A stretch of 64,000 bases of DNA from Leifsonia sp. TF02-11 (GCF_017565305.1 NZ_JAGEKP010000003.1:310001-374000), one strand, 5' to 3'; numbered from the stretch's first letter, positions 1 through 9,642 are shown. A program made the numbers and translations. The notes: a model not told the origin generated them from the letters alone.

Positions 1-36
1 CGCGTCGAGCCGGCCGCCGAAAGCGCCCCCGCATAG
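1..36 (+). CDS. possible C-terminal end of an upstream gene (partial)
   Basis: The first 36 bases can be read as eleven codons (ending ESAPA) and a TAG stop, with codon usage typical of the rest of the window. This could be the tail of a gene that begins outside the window. There is too little sequence for any family assignment, and the reading may be chance. Confidence 0.3.
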   Translation, partial: RVEPAAESAPA

Positions 37-154
37 GGAGAGGATCGCCAGGAGGATTCGGGAAGGGACGCGGCGAACGCCTCCGTGCGCGGCAAACGCG
101 CAGGTAGCCCCCGGCTAGACTGGGGAGCGAATCCTGATTGAGAGAGGTCGCCGA

Positions 155-754
155 GTGGCACCCGCCGTTCCCCAGAATCAGGGCGATCCGAACCCGAGCC
201 GTTATTGGGTCGTCCCCGCTGTGCGCGCGCTCATCGCGCTTGCGATCGCCGCTGTCGTCACCTTCACCCGTGATGCGCACACCGCCCAGTTCGGCCTCAT
301 CGTCTTCGGGTTCTTCGCCGTCGCGGACGGCCTGGCGACCAGCGTCCTCACCTTCCTGTTCAGCTCCCGCGGCCTCACCAGGACCCTCTTCGCCGTTCAG
401 GGCGGGATCGGCGTCGTCGCCGGCGTCGTCGCCCTCGCGCTCAACGGCGGCGGACTCGGCCTGTACCTCTACCTCGTGACGGTCTGGGCCGCGCTCACGG
501 GAGTCCTCGAGCTCTACAGCTGGGTGCGCGAGCGCCGACGTGACGCCGCCGCCCGCGACTGGCTCATCACCGGGGCGCTGACGGCGATCCTGGCCCTCGT
601 GCTCCTCCTCGTTCCGGCCGACGCCGTGCTCGCCATCGGACTCTTCGGAGCGTGGGCCGTCATCGTCGGCGTCTTCCAGGGCATCGGCGCGGCATCGCTG
701 CGCACGGCCGCGCGCACCGCAGCTGCCGCCCGCCGGATAGAGAGCGGATCGTGA
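155..754 (+). CDS. HdeD/DUF308-like multi-pass membrane protein
   Basis: A 199-residue protein starting at GTG, with about six hydrophobic segments arranged as repeated hairpins and a basic cytoplasmic loop (WVRERRRD) in the middle. This pattern resembles the HdeD/DUF308 family of small integral membrane proteins, whose function in actinobacteria is not established. A TAGACT hexamer lies about 35 bases upstream. The stop overlaps the next start in a GTGA, so the two genes are probably translated together. The family call rests on hydropathy and length, not on a diagnostic motif. Confidence 0.6.
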   Translation: MAPAVPQNQGDPNPSRYWVVPAVRALIALAIAAVVTFTRDAHTAQFGLIVFGFFAVADGLATSVLTFLFSSRGLTRTLFAVQGGIGVVAGVVALALNGGGLGLYLYLVTVWAALTGVLELYSWVRERRRDAAARDWLITGALTAILALVLLLVPADAVLAIGLFGAWAVIVGVFQGIGAASLRTAARTAAAARRIESGS

Positions 755-1140
755 CCAAGCGCGACAAGAAAGACCCCAGCGTGACCAACAGCCTCCAGCC
801 GACCCGACGCGACCGCTTCCTTCCCGCCGAGCTCCTCGGCATCTCCGCGGGCCTCGGCGTGTTCGTGGGGCTCATCGTCCTGATCGCGACGCGCGAGTTC
901 ATCCTCGCCGGGGTCGCGCTCGGTGTCGCCTTCATCCTGTCGCTGGTGCTGATGGCGCTCTTCGCGCTCGCGTTCAAGCCGAATGCGGCCGAGGTGGAGG
1001 ACATCCACGAGCAGGACGTCGAGGCGCAGGAGAAGGCCGCGGAGAGGTCCGGGGACGCCGCTCGGCCGACGTCCGGGCCCGGCGTGACCGACGCCGCACA
1101 GGGCGAAGCGCCCGACGAGGGCCGGCCGACCGGCCACTGA
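751..1140 (+). CDS. small two-TM membrane protein of unknown function
   Basis: A 129-residue protein whose GTG start overlaps the previous stop (GTGA). A longer reading of the same frame would run into the preceding gene, so the overlap start is preferred. It has a basic N-terminus, two hydrophobic helices (about residues 32-48 and 52-72) and an acidic, disordered C-terminal tail. I do not recognise the family. The coupling to the DUF308-like gene suggests that they act together in the membrane. Confidence 0.6.
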   Translation: MTKRDKKDPSVTNSLQPTRRDRFLPAELLGISAGLGVFVGLIVLIATREFILAGVALGVAFILSLVLMALFALAFKPNAAEVEDIHEQDVEAQEKAAERSGDAARPTSGPGVTDAAQGEAPDEGRPTGH

Positions 1141-1142
1141 AT

Positions 1143-1176
1143 CGCGGCTGAGCGGCGCTGGCCGACGACAGCCGCG
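1143..1176. terminator. candidate bidirectional stem between convergent genes
   Basis: CGCGGCTG and CAGCCGCG form a perfect 8-bp inverted repeat with an 18-nt loop, between the converging membrane-protein gene and purB. There is no T-tract, so terminator function is only suggested by position. Confidence 0.3.
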
Positions 1177-1188
1177 GCCCGACCGCCG

Positions 1189-2568
1189 TCAGAGGCGGTC
1201 GACCAGCTCCGAGGCCAGGCCGGTGTACGCGCCCGGAGTGAGCGCCAGCAGGCGGTTCTTGGCCGCCTGGCCGATGTCGAGGCCGTCGACGAACGCGGTG
1301 AGCGCTGCGTGGTCCACGCGCTTGCCGCGGGTGAGTTCCTTCAGCAGCGCATAGGGGTCGGAGATCGTGGAACGGCCGGCGGTGACCTCCGCCCGGATCA
1401 CGGTCTGGATGGCCTCCGCCAGCACCTCCCAGTTGAGGTCGAGGTCGACGGCGAGAGCGTCGCGGTCGAGCGAGATCTGGGCGAGGCCGCGCTGGATGTT
1501 GTCCAGGGCGAGCAGCGAGTGCCCGAGGCCCACGCCGATGTTGCGCTGGGTCGTCGAGTCGGTGAGGTCGCGCTGCAGCCGGCTCGTCACCAGCGTCGAC
1601 GCGAGCGAGTCGAGCACGGCGCTCGACAGCTCGAGGTTGGCTTCCGCGTTCTCGAAGCGGATCGGGTTGACCTTGTGCGGCATCGTCGACGAGCCGGTCG
1701 CCCCGGGCTCCGGGGTCTGCCGGAAGTAGCCGAGGGAGATGTACGTCCAGATGTCGGTGCACAGGTTGTGGAGCACCCGGTTGGCGTGCGAGATGCGGGA
1801 GTAGAGCTCGGCTTGCCAGTCGTGTGACTCGATCTGGGTCGTCAGCGGGTTCCAGTCGAGGCCGAGGCTTTCGACGAACTCGCGCGACACCCGCGGCCAG
1901 TCGGCCTCGGGGTCGGCGACCAGGTGTGCGGCGAAGGTGCCGGTCGCGCCGCTGAACTTGCCGAGGTACTCGGTCTTCTCGATCTGGCCGCGCAGGCGCT
2001 CGAGCCGGTGCACGAAGACCGCGAGCTCCTTGCCCATGGTCGTCGGGGTCGCCGGCTGCCCGTGCGTGCGCGCGAGCATGGCGTCGTCGCGGTACTGGAG
2101 GGCCTGCGCGCGCAGCTCCGCGATCACCGAGCGAAACGCGGGCAGCCAGACCTGGGCGACGGCGGCGTTGACCGTGAGGGCGTAGGAGAGGTTGTTGATG
2201 TCCTCGCTGGTGGCGGCGAAATGCGTCAGCTCGGCGATGTGGTCGAGGCCGAGCGCGTGCAGGCGCTCGCGCACCAGGTACTCGACGGCCTTCACGTCGT
2301 GCTTGGTCGTGGCCTCCAGCTCGGCGAGCCGGTCGATCTCGGCCTGGCCGAAGTCGTCGGCGAGGGCGCGCAGCTGTCGGGCCTGCTGGTCGGTCAGCGG
2401 GCTGGAGCCGAACATCCGGTGGGAGGTCAGGTAGAGCAGCCACTCGACCTCCACCTGCACGCGCGCCCGGTTCAGACCGGCCTCGGAGAGGTGGTCGCCG
2501 AGACCGAGGACCGCGGAGCGGTAGCGGCCGTCCAGGGGGCTGAGCGGCTGGGGAGGCAGGGCGGTCAT
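1189..2568 (-). CDS. purB: adenylosuccinate lyase
   Basis: A 459-residue cytosolic homotetramer subunit that acts twice in purine synthesis: it splits SAICAR to AICAR and adenylosuccinate to AMP, releasing fumarate each time. The fumarase/aspartase superfamily signature GSSTMPHKVNP is clear, as are the family start (LSPLDGRYRS) and the conserved TSEDINN and RTHGQPATPTTMGKE segments. The start at MTALPPQPL is chosen because it sits just after a GAGGAG ribosome binding site. An upstream in-frame ATG would add 17 proline-rich residues not expected in the family. It is transcribed alone, convergent with the small membrane-protein pair. Confidence 0.95.
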   Translation of the reverse strand: MTALPPQPLSPLDGRYRSAVLGLGDHLSEAGLNRARVQVEVEWLLYLTSHRMFGSSPLTDQQARQLRALADDFGQAEIDRLAELEATTKHDVKAVEYLVRERLHALGLDHIAELTHFAATSEDINNLSYALTVNAAVAQVWLPAFRSVIAELRAQALQYRDDAMLARTHGQPATPTTMGKELAVFVHRLERLRGQIEKTEYLGKFSGATGTFAAHLVADPEADWPRVSREFVESLGLDWNPLTTQIESHDWQAELYSRISHANRVLHNLCTDIWTYISLGYFRQTPEPGATGSSTMPHKVNPIRFENAEANLELSSAVLDSLASTLVTSRLQRDLTDSTTQRNIGVGLGHSLLALDNIQRGLAQISLDRDALAVDLDLNWEVLAEAIQTVIRAEVTAGRSTISDPYALLKELTRGKRVDHAALTAFVDGLDIGQAAKNRLLALTPGAYTGLASELVDRL

Positions 2569-2644
2569 GGGGCTCCTCGCGGGGATCGGCGTGGGGGGAT
2601 CGCTCCTATTCTCCCGCACTCGGCCAAGCGCGGGCGATCGCGGC

Positions 2645-3034
2645 TCAGCGGTCGCGCGTGAGCGGCCGGAAGATCAGGCCGATGAGCCAGCCGATGATGC
2701 CGAGCACGAGCGCACCCCAGAGACCGGCCCAGAAGCCGTCGACGTGGAGGCCGAAGCCCATCAGGCTGCTGATCCACGACGCCAGGAGCAGCAGCAGCGC
2801 GTTCACGACGAACGAGATGAGGCCGAGCGTGAGGATGTACAGCGGGAACGCGATGACGCGGACCACGGTTCCGACGACCGCGTTGACCACGCCGAAGATC
2901 AGCGCGACGAGCAGGTAGGTCAGGACGGTCGCGGTGCCGTCCTCGGCGTACGGGGTGACGGTGACGCCGGAGACGATGAAGGTCGTCAGCCAGAGCGCCA
3001 GCGCGTTGATGATCACCTTGAGCAGGAATCGCAT
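2645..3034 (-). CDS. 4-TM phage-holin-like (superfamily IV) membrane protein
   Basis: A 129-residue protein with four hydrophobic helices and the pattern MRFLLKVIINALALW...VNALLLLLASW...GALVLGIIGWLIGLI that marks the YvlD/phage holin superfamily IV (PF04020) proteins, common in bacterial chromosomes. Despite the name there are no phage genes near it, and the cellular role is unknown. The start is fixed by GGAGGATG eight bases upstream. A longer upstream reading is a shadow frame running through the divergent gene. Confidence 0.8.
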   Translation of the reverse strand: MRFLLKVIINALALWLTTFIVSGVTVTPYAEDGTATVLTYLLVALIFGVVNAVVGTVVRVIAFPLYILTLGLISFVVNALLLLLASWISSLMGFGLHVDGFWAGLWGALVLGIIGWLIGLIFRPLTRDR

Positions 3035-3081
3035 GCCGACATCCTCCCAAACGGGAGGCGCGCGCGGCAGGGGCTCGCCGC

Positions 3082-3097
3082 TAGAGTCGCGGGCGTG
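3082..3097 (+). promoter_or_regulatory. leaderless-type promoter, TAGAGT 7 nt before GTG
   Basis: A TAGAGT box at 3082-3087 precedes the GTG by seven bases with no ribosome binding site between, the arrangement of a transcript that starts on its own start codon. Confidence 0.5.
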
Positions 3098-3589
3098 ACC
3101 TTCAACGGGATGCCGGACAAGAACGGGCTCACTCCGTCGCAGTACAGCAGTGTCGACCGCGAGAAGAAGGTGTACCCGCCGATCCAGTGGTGGCCGCTGC
3201 GCCTGACGAGCCCGACTCAGAAGCTCGCGGTCTTGGTCGTGTGGATCGTTGCCGGCGTTCTCTTTCGATGGGCGCTCGACCTGGTCGCTTCCACGGCGGC
3301 CGTGAGCGACCTCTGGGTCATCCTCGACACCGTCGCCATCGTCGCGTTCGCGCGTTCGTGCCGCGGCTGGAGCGAGCCGGTCGCGCCCCCGCGTGCATGG
3401 TGGCGGTTGACCGCCCGGCCGCTCGCGGGCTGGTGGCTCGCCGGGCTGCACCTGTTCGCCGTCGCGGCGCCGTTCGTTCAGAGACGGCCGCTGGAGGTGG
3501 ACCTTGCCGGGATCACGAGCCTGTTCCTCGGCCTCGCCTTCCTCAACTCCTCCATCCGGCTCACCATCCAGCGTCATCGCACCCCGTAG
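3095..3589 (+). CDS. membrane protein of unknown function
   Basis: A 164-residue protein with a polar N-terminal 35 residues (DREKKVYPPIQWWPLR) followed by about four hydrophobic segments and a basic C-terminus (IQRHRTP). The GTG is preferred over the ATG at 3110 because of the leaderless-type promoter just before it. I do not recognise the family. It faces away from the holin-like gene and is followed closely by the aminotransferase, which has its own promoter box. Confidence 0.6.
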   Translation: MTFNGMPDKNGLTPSQYSSVDREKKVYPPIQWWPLRLTSPTQKLAVLVVWIVAGVLFRWALDLVASTAAVSDLWVILDTVAIVAFARSCRGWSEPVAPPRAWWRLTARPLAGWWLAGLHLFAVAAPFVQRRPLEVDLAGITSLFLGLAFLNSSIRLTIQRHRTP

Positions 3590-3623
3590 GAGAGGAATTC
3601 TCCCCGCGGCATGCGCCCGCGAC

Positions 3624-3638
3624 TAAGTTGGGTCTGTG
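3624..3638 (+). promoter_or_regulatory. leaderless-type promoter, TAAGTT 6 nt before GTG
   Basis: TAAGTT at 3624-3629 is followed by six bases and the GTG start of the aminotransferase gene. Confidence 0.5.
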
Positions 3639-4745
3639 ACTGACGAAGACGCGCTGGGCGTGCGGCTGCGGCCCGAGATCGTGGCGGTTCCCGCCTACAA
3701 GCAGGGCAGGCCGGCTCCGGCGGACGGCTTCAAGCTGTCCAGCAACGAGAACCCCTATCCCCCGCTCCCCTCCGTGGTGGAGGCCGTCGCGGCGACGCTC
3801 ACCGAGCTGAACCGGTACCCGAACGCGAGCGGCGCCGACCTCCGTCAGCGTCTCGCGGAGCGCCACGGCGTTGACGTCGAGCAGGTGCACCTCGGCAGCG
3901 GCTCGGTCGCATTGCTCGCGCAGTTCATTTCGGCGGCCGCGGGCGTCGGCGACGAGGTCGTCTACTCGTGGCGCTCGTTCGAGGCGTATCCGGGCCTGGT
4001 CACCGTCGCCGGAGCGACGAGCGTGCAGGTGCCGAACCGCCCGGACGGCGGCCACGATCTGCCGGCCATGGCGGCGGCGATCACCGGCCGCACGCGCGTG
4101 GTGATCGTCTGCACGCCCAATAACCCGACCGGGCCGGTGGTGACCGCGGACGAGTTCGAGGCCTTCATGGCCCGGGTGCCGCGCGACCTCCTGGTGCTGC
4201 TCGACGAGGCCTATTACGAGTTCGTCACCGATGATGCGTCGGTCGACGGCATCCCGCTGCTCTCGCGCTACCCGAACCTCGTCGTGCTGCGCACGTTCTC
4301 GAAGGCGTACGGCCTGGCGGCGCTGCGGATCGGCTACGCCGTCGGCCCGGTGGCCGTGCTGAACGCCGCCCGGTCGGCCGCCATCCCCCTGTCGGTCACC
4401 GACGCCTCCCGCGTGGCCGCGCTGGCCTCCATCGATGCGGAGGACGAGCTGATGGAGCGCGTCGCCCGCATCGCCATGCGGCGGGACAAGCTCCGGGAGG
4501 CCCTCCTCGAACAGGGCTGGAACGTGCCCGTGTCGAACGCCAACTTCGTCTGGCTGCCGACGGGAGAGCAGACGCTGGCCGCCAACGACGCCTTCTTCGA
4601 CGCGGGTCTCACCGTGCGGGCGTTCCCGCCGGAGGGCATCCGAATCAGCATCGGAGAGCAGGAATCTGTGGAGAAACTCCTGGAGGTCGCGGCAGATATT
4701 GTCCGGAACCTACCAAATGGGCACCCGGGCAAGCGGTTAGGTTAG
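3636..4745 (+). CDS. hisC: histidinol-phosphate / aromatic aminotransferase
   Basis: A 369-residue fold-type I PLP enzyme. It has the [13 protein letters not shown] substrate loop, the CTPNNPTGP segment, DEAYYEF, and the PLP-binding lysine K223 in [15 protein letters not shown]. These fit the HisC/Pat family, which transfers amino groups to histidinol phosphate or to phenylpyruvate/prephenate. The gene stands apart from a histidine operon, so an aromatic aminotransferase role (Pat) is as likely as HisC. The 2-oxo acid dehydrogenase operon begins four bases downstream with its own promoter box inside the end of this gene. Confidence 0.85.
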   Translation: MTDEDALGVRLRPEIVAVPAYKQGRPAPADGFKLSSNENPYPPLPSVVEAVAATLTELNRYPNASGADLRQRLAERHGVDVEQVHLGSGSVALLAQFISAAAGVGDEVVYSWRSFEAYPGLVTVAGATSVQVPNRPDGGHDLPAMAAAITGRTRVVIVCTPNNPTGPVVTADEFEAFMARVPRDLLVLLDEAYYEFVTDDASVDGIPLLSRYPNLVVLRTFSKAYGLAALRIGYAVGPVAVLNAARSAAIPLSVTDASRVAALASIDAEDELMERVARIAMRRDKLREALLEQGWNVPVSNANFVWLPTGEQTLAANDAFFDAGLTVRAFPPEGIRISIGEQESVEKLLEVAADIVRNLPNGHPGKRLG

Positions 4746-4752
4746 AACGGTG
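4738..4752 (+). promoter_or_regulatory. leaderless-type promoter, TAGGTT 6 nt before GTG
   Basis: TAGGTT at 4738-4743 overlaps the stop region of the aminotransferase gene and precedes the GTG of the E1alpha gene by six bases. Confidence 0.5.
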
Positions 4753-5889
4753 GTTGCGACGAACGATACCCCGCGCCCGGCGAACACCGTCCAGCTGCTG
4801 ACCGCTGACGGCCGTTTCCAGCCGAGCGACCTGGCCGGAGAGTACCTCCCCTACCTCGAGCGACTCGACGAGAACGACTACCGGACGTTCTACCGCGACA
4901 TGGTGCGGGTCCGCGCGATCGACAACGAGGGCGCCAACCTGCAGCGCCAGGGCCAGCTCGGCCTCTGGGTGCCGAGCCGTGGACAGGAGGGCGCCCAGGT
5001 CGGCTCCGCGCGCGCCGCCAAGCCGCAGGACAACCTCTTCCCCTCGTACCGCGAGCACGTGGTCGGGATGATCCGTGGCATCGACCCGGTCGGCATCATG
5101 GGTCTCCTGCGGGGCACGACCCACGGCGGGTGGGACCCGACGGACCCGGCCGTGCGCAACTTCCACCTCTACACACTCGTCATCGGCTCGCACGCGCTGC
5201 ACGCGACCGGGTACGCGCTCGGCGTGAAGCTCGACGGCAAAGTCGGCACCGGGGACGAGAACAGCGACGAGGCCGTCATCGCCTATTTCGGCGACGGCGC
5301 GACCAGCCAGGGCGACGTCAGCGAGGCGTTCGTCTTCGCGGCCAGCTACCAGACCCCGCAGGTGTTCTTCCTGCAGAACAACCACTGGGCCATCTCGGTT
5401 CCGGTGACCACCCAGTCGCGCACGCCGCTCTACCTGCGCTCCAGTGGGTTCGGCATCCCCGGCGTGCAGCTCGACGGCAACGACGTGCTCGCCGCCTACG
5501 CGGTGACGGCGAAGCACCTGGACGACGCGCGCAACGGCGAGGGACCGAGCCTGATCGAGGCGCTCACCTACCGCATGGGCGCGCACACCTCGAGCGACGA
5601 CCCCACCAAGTACCGCACGGAGGACGAGGAGGCGCACTGGGCCGAGCGCGATCCGATCCTGCGCTTCCGGATCTTCCTGGAGCAGCAGGGCGTCGGGCAG
5701 GCGTTCTTCGATGCGGCGCAGGAGGAGGCGGCCGATCTCGCCGCCGACGTGCGGCGGCGCACGATGGAGCTTCCGCCGCCGCCGCCCGCCAGCATGTTCG
5801 AGCACGTCTACAGTGAGCCGCATCCCGTGATGGACGAGCAGCGGCGCTGGCTCGAAGACTACGAGGCGTCCTTCGGAGGTGACGCATGA
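4750..5889 (+). CDS. bkdA: 2-oxo acid dehydrogenase E1 component, alpha subunit
   Basis: A 379-residue thiamine-diphosphate enzyme subunit that decarboxylates a 2-oxo acid within a pyruvate/branched-chain dehydrogenase complex. The TPP-binding motif runs from GDG at residue 181 to NN near 211, and SRGQEGAQVG and YRMGAHTSSDDPTKYR are typical of the family. Its stop overlaps the E1beta start (ATGA), so the subunits are probably made in equal amounts. The separate alpha and beta subunits favour a branched-chain substrate, which would feed synthesis of iso/anteiso fatty acids, but pyruvate cannot be excluded from sequence alone. Confidence 0.9.
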   Translation: MVATNDTPRPANTVQLLTADGRFQPSDLAGEYLPYLERLDENDYRTFYRDMVRVRAIDNEGANLQRQGQLGLWVPSRGQEGAQVGSARAAKPQDNLFPSYREHVVGMIRGIDPVGIMGLLRGTTHGGWDPTDPAVRNFHLYTLVIGSHALHATGYALGVKLDGKVGTGDENSDEAVIAYFGDGATSQGDVSEAFVFAASYQTPQVFFLQNNHWAISVPVTTQSRTPLYLRSSGFGIPGVQLDGNDVLAAYAVTAKHLDDARNGEGPSLIEALTYRMGAHTSSDDPTKYRTEDEEAHWAERDPILRFRIFLEQQGVGQAFFDAAQEEAADLAADVRRRTMELPPPPPASMFEHVYSEPHPVMDEQRRWLEDYEASFGGDA

Positions 5890-7184
5890 GCGACTCGAGA
5901 GGCGAGACCGGCTACGTGGAGGCCGAGCTCATCGATGACGAAACGCAGCAGCACGAAACCCCCGCTGCCGACACCCAGGCGATCGACGTGGTCGAGATCG
6001 TGGAGAGTGAGCCGGGTTCGCTGGTGCTCGAGGAGCACGTGGCCGAGCAGGAATGGACACGCGAGTTCGCGATCGAGGACAGCGCCCCCGCGGCGCCGGA
6101 GGCCGAACCGACCGAGGCGGAGTCCGTGAGCGATGAGCAGGACGACGACGACGCCTCAGCCCCTGAGTCTGACGTCTCAGCCCCCGAGCCTGAGGTCGCC
6201 GCACCGCGCCTCCAGTCGCTGCCGATGGTCAAGGCTTTGAATGCCGGTCTGCGCCGCGCGCTCGCCGAGGACCCCAAGGTTCTGCTGATGGGCGAGGACA
6301 TCGGTCCGCTCGGCGGCGTCTTCCGCGTCACGGAAGGGCTGCAGGCGGAGTTCGGCACCAAGCGCGTGCTCGACACTCCCCTCGCCGAGTCGGGCATCAT
6401 CGGTTCGGCCATCGGTCTCGCGATGCGCGGCTACCGTCCCGTGGTCGAGATCCAGTTCAACGGCTTCGTCTTCCCCGGCTTCGACCAGATCACCACGCAG
6501 CTCGCCAAGCTCACGAACCGGCACTCCGGTGCTGTGTCGATGCCGGTCGTCATCCGGATCCCGCACGGCGGCCACATCGGCGCGGTCGAGCACCACCAGG
6601 AGGCGCCCGAGGCGTACTTCGCCCACACCGCGGGCCTGCGGATCGTCGCGCCGTCGACCCCGCACGACGCCTATTGGATGATCCAGGAGGCCATCGCCTC
6701 CGACGACCCGGTGATCTTCTTCGAGCCGATGAGCCGCTACTGGCCCAAGGGCGAGGTGGACACGGTCGAGAACGGTGTGCCCCTGCACGCGAGCCGCGTG
6801 GTCCGATCCGGCACCGACGCCACCGTGGTGGCCTGGGCCGGCATGGTTCCCGTCGCCCTGCGCGCTGCGGAGATCGCCGCGGAGGAGGGGCGGAGCCTGG
6901 AGGTCGTCGACCTCCGCTCGTTGTCGCCGATCGACTACGGGCCGCTGGTGCAGTCCGTGCAGAAGACCGGCCGTCTGATCGTCGCGCAGGAGGCTCCCGG
7001 CACGGTGTCCGTCGCGTCCGAGGTGGCCGCGGCCGTCTCCGAGAAGGCGTTCTACTCGCTGGAGTCGCCGGTTCTCCGCGTCGCCGGATTCGACACCCCC
7101 TTCCCGCCGGCCAAGCTCGAGGGCGTGTACCTTCCCGACGCCGATCGGATCCTCGAGGCCGTCGACCGCGCGCTCGCGTACTGA
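5886..7184 (+). CDS. bkdB: 2-oxo acid dehydrogenase E1 component, beta subunit, with acidic N-terminal extension
   Basis: A 432-residue protein. Residues from about 113 onward are a normal E1beta ([62 protein letters not shown]). Residues 1-112 are an added segment rich in Glu, Asp, Ala and Pro with a run of four Asp (DEQDDDDAS) and no predicted fold. E1beta subunits are usually about 325-350 residues, so this extension is unusual. The reading frame is continuous and the ATGA overlap with E1alpha supports the long start. A shorter start at M232 of the genomic frame region would leave a 330-bp gap with no purpose. Confidence 0.9.
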   Translation: MSDSRGETGYVEAELIDDETQQHETPAADTQAIDVVEIVESEPGSLVLEEHVAEQEWTREFAIEDSAPAAPEAEPTEAESVSDEQDDDDASAPESDVSAPEPEVAAPRLQSLPMVKALNAGLRRALAEDPKVLLMGEDIGPLGGVFRVTEGLQAEFGTKRVLDTPLAESGIIGSAIGLAMRGYRPVVEIQFNGFVFPGFDQITTQLAKLTNRHSGAVSMPVVIRIPHGGHIGAVEHHQEAPEAYFAHTAGLRIVAPSTPHDAYWMIQEAIASDDPVIFFEPMSRYWPKGEVDTVENGVPLHASRVVRSGTDATVVAWAGMVPVALRAAEIAAEEGRSLEVVDLRSLSPIDYGPLVQSVQKTGRLIVAQEAPGTVSVASEVAAAVSEKAFYSLESPVLRVAGFDTPFPPAKLEGVYLPDADRILEAVDRALAY

Positions 7185-7209
7185 GCCCGCCGAACGAAAG
7201 AAGTCGCAC

Positions 7210-8640
7210 ATGAGCGAGTCCCAGTTCCTGCTGCCCGATGTCGGCGAGGGTCTGACCGAGGCGGAGATCGTCTCGTGGAAGGTCGCCCCGGGCGAGCCGG
7301 TGGCGGTAAACCAGGTCATCGTCGAGATCGAGACGGCCAAGTCGCTCGTCGAGCTGCCGTCGCCGTTCGAGGGAACGGTCGGCGCGCTGCTGGTCTCGGA
7401 GGGCCAGACCGTGGAGGTCGGCACGCCGATCATCACCGTCACGGGTGGCGAGGCGGCGGCGCCCGCCGCGCCGGTGAGCGAGGTCGCGCAGGCGGAGGCC
7501 GATGCGGCCCAAAGCGTCTCGCACGAGGAGGACGAGCCGAAGGCGGGCGCGGTGCTCGTCGGGTACGGGGCCGCAGGGCACGGCACCAGCCGGCGACGCC
7601 GGGTGACGCACCCGGGCACGGCCGCCATCCCGGTCACGTTCACGCCGCCCGCTCCCGCGCCTGCCGCCGCTCCGGCACCCGCTGTGCCGGACTCCGCCGC
7701 GCCCGCGCCGGTCGCGAGCCCCGCTCCCGCGCCTGCGACAGCGCCGTCCGCACCGGCGGGCGCCTCGCCCGTCGGCGCCGCGCCCGTGATTGCGAAGCCG
7801 CCGATCCGCAAGCTCGCCAAAGACCTCGGCGTCGACCTCACCATGGTGACGCCGACCGGCCCGATCGGCGACATCACCCGCGACGACGTGCTGCGGGAGG
7901 CGACGCAGGCGAGCGTGTTCCGCAACATCCAGACGCCGGCCTGGCCGGACGACCGCGAGGACCGCATCCCCGTCAAGGGCGTGCGCAAGGCGATCGCGAC
8001 CGCGATGACGACCAGCGCGTTCAGCGCGCCGCACGTCAGCCTGTTCGTCGATGTGGATGCGACGCGCACCATGGAGTTCGTCAAGCGCCTCAAGAACTCG
8101 GCCGACTTCGTCGGGGTGAAGATCTCCCCGCTGCTGATCGTCGCCAAGGCGATCATCTGGGCGGTGCGGCGCAACCCGACGGTGAACTCGACGTGGACCG
8201 ACGAGGAGATCATCGTCCGGCACTACGTGAACCTGGGCATCGCGGCGGCCACCCCGCGCGGGCTGATCGTGCCGAACGTCAAGGAAGCGCAGGGGATGTC
8301 CCTGCTCGAACTGGCGAAGGCGCTCGAAGAGCTCACCCTGGTCGCGCGGGAGGGCAAGACTCCCCCGGCCGACATGGCAGGCGGCACCATCACGATCACG
8401 AACATCGGAGTGTTCGGGATGGACACCGGCACGCCGATCCTCAACCCGGGTGAGGTGGGCATCGTCGCGCTGGGCACGATCAAGCAGAAGCCGTGGGTGG
8501 TGGACGGCGAGGTGCGTCCGCGCTACGTGACGACCGTGGGCGCCTCGTTCGACCACCGCGTGGTTGACGGCGACGTGGCGTCGCGCTTCCTCGCCGACGT
8601 CGCCTCCATCATCGAGGAGCCCGCGCTGCTGCTGGACTGA
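7210..8640 (+). CDS. bkdC: 2-oxo acid dehydrogenase E2, dihydrolipoyl acyltransferase
   Basis: A 476-residue core protein of the complex. Domain order: one lipoyl domain (residues 1-80, lipoyl lysine K44 in EIETAKS), an Ala/Pro-rich flexible linker (about 85-190), a peripheral-subunit-binding domain (about 195-235, [12 protein letters not shown] and GDITRDDV), and the catalytic acyltransferase domain ending in [10 protein letters not shown] with catalytic H449 and D453. AAAGAAG lies upstream of the ATG. No E3 (lipoamide dehydrogenase) gene follows, so the complex must borrow one encoded elsewhere. Confidence 0.92.
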   Translation: MSESQFLLPDVGEGLTEAEIVSWKVAPGEPVAVNQVIVEIETAKSLVELPSPFEGTVGALLVSEGQTVEVGTPIITVTGGEAAAPAAPVSEVAQAEADAAQSVSHEEDEPKAGAVLVGYGAAGHGTSRRRRVTHPGTAAIPVTFTPPAPAPAAAPAPAVPDSAAPAPVASPAPAPATAPSAPAGASPVGAAPVIAKPPIRKLAKDLGVDLTMVTPTGPIGDITRDDVLREATQASVFRNIQTPAWPDDREDRIPVKGVRKAIATAMTTSAFSAPHVSLFVDVDATRTMEFVKRLKNSADFVGVKISPLLIVAKAIIWAVRRNPTVNSTWTDEEIIVRHYVNLGIAAATPRGLIVPNVKEAQGMSLLELAKALEELTLVAREGKTPPADMAGGTITITNIGVFGMDTGTPILNPGEVGIVALGTIKQKPWVVDGEVRPRYVTTVGASFDHRVVDGDVASRFLADVASIIEEPALLLD

Positions 8641-8677
8641 GGCGAGATTCGCGGCAGATGTGCCGTTGGAATTGATT

Positions 8678-8694
8678 TTGACAATCATTCTCAA
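8678..8694 (+). promoter_or_regulatory. Zur/Fur-type operator upstream of zinc uptake genes
   Basis: TTGACAATCATTCTCAA is a 17-bp imperfect dyad (7 of 8 pairs plus centre mismatches only at C/G positions) resembling Fur-family boxes. It lies 49 bases before the binding-protein gene, in an AT-rich stretch, and the transporter operon ends in a zur-like gene. Repression by Zur when zinc is plentiful is the natural reading. Confidence 0.7.
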
Positions 8695-8742
8695 TAAGCG
8701 TTACTGTTGTGGGGTACCCATCGTCGAACTAGACAGGCCCCC

Positions 8743-9642
8743 ATGCAGAAGCGTTCCGTCTTCGCCATCGCCCTCACCGCACTGACCGCACTCGCGCTCA
8801 CCGGATGTTCCGCCGGCTCCTCGGCCGGCGACGGCAAGATCCGCGTCGTCGCCAGCACGAACGTGTACGGCGACATCGCCTCCACCATCGCCGGCAATGC
8901 CGTCGAGGTCACCTCGCTGATGTCCGACCCCGCGCAAGACCCGCACTCGTTCGAGGCGAGCGCGCAGAGCCAGCTCGCGGTGTCGAAGGCCGACATCCTG
9001 ATCGAGAACGGCGGCGGCTACGACGACTTCATGGGCACCCTCCGCTCCGGCTCCAAGAACACGAAGGCGACCGTGCTGAACGTCGTCGACATCTCGGGCA
9101 AGAAGGCCGACAACGGCGAGCTCAACGAGCACGTCTGGTACGACTTCCCGACCATCGAGAAGTTCACCACCGCCCTGACCGACGCGCTCGTGAAGGCCGA
9201 CCCGTCGCAGAAGGCCACGTTCACCAAGAACGCGGACGCCTTCTCCGGCAAGCTCGCCGCCCTGCAGAACCGGGAGGCCGAGCTCAAGACGAAGTACGCC
9301 GGCGAAGGCGCCGCGATCACCGAGCCGGTTCCGCTGTACCTGCTCGACGCCATCGGGCTCGTCAACAAGACGCCGGAGAAGTTCAGCGCAGCGATCGAAG
9401 GGGGCACCGACGTCTCGCCGCTCGTGCTGCAAGAGACCCTCGCGCTGCTCAGCGGTCACCAGGTGAAGCTGCTCGCCTACAACGAGCAGACCTCCGGACC
9501 GGAGACCGAGCGTGTGCTCGCGGCGGCCAAGCAGGCGGGCATCCCTGTGGTGCCCGTCACCGAGACCCTGCCGAAGGGCAAGGACTACATTGGCTGGATG
9601 AACGCGAACCTCGACGCCGTGGAGTCGGCGCTCGCCCAGTGA
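8743..9642 (+). CDS. znuA: zinc/manganese ABC transporter substrate-binding lipoprotein (ZnuA-like)
   Basis: A 299-residue cluster A-I metal-binding protein. The signal peptide ends in a lipobox LTGC with the acylated cysteine at residue 22. Metal-ligand segments include DPHSFEAS and NEHVWYDFPT, and YNEQTSGPETE near the C-terminus. The ATG at 8743 is chosen since it gives a standard lipoprotein signal. A TTG 36 bases upstream would put a polar stretch in front of it and lies closer to the operator. The stop overlaps the ATPase start (GTGA). Zinc is favoured over manganese by the operator and by the downstream Zur-like gene. Confidence 0.88.
   Translation: MQKRSVFAIALTALTALALTGCSAGSSAGDGKIRVVASTNVYGDIASTIAGNAVEVTSLMSDPAQDPHSFEASAQSQLAVSKADILIENGGGYDDFMGTLRSGSKNTKATVLNVVDISGKKADNGELNEHVWYDFPTIEKFTTALTDALVKADPSQKATFTKNADAFSGKLAALQNREAELKTKYAGEGAAITEPVPLYLLDAIGLVNKTPEKFSAAIEGGTDVSPLVLQETLALLSGHQVKLLAYNEQTSGPETERVLAAAKQAGIPVVPVTETLPKGKDYIGWMNANLDAVESALAQ

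Noticed and set aside
6177-8213. Long minus-strand frame of 678 codons opposite the 2-oxo acid dehydrogenase genes
   Set aside because: It is the antisense shadow of E1beta and E2, caused by high GC at third positions; it has Ala/Gly/Arg-rich low-complexity content and no motif.
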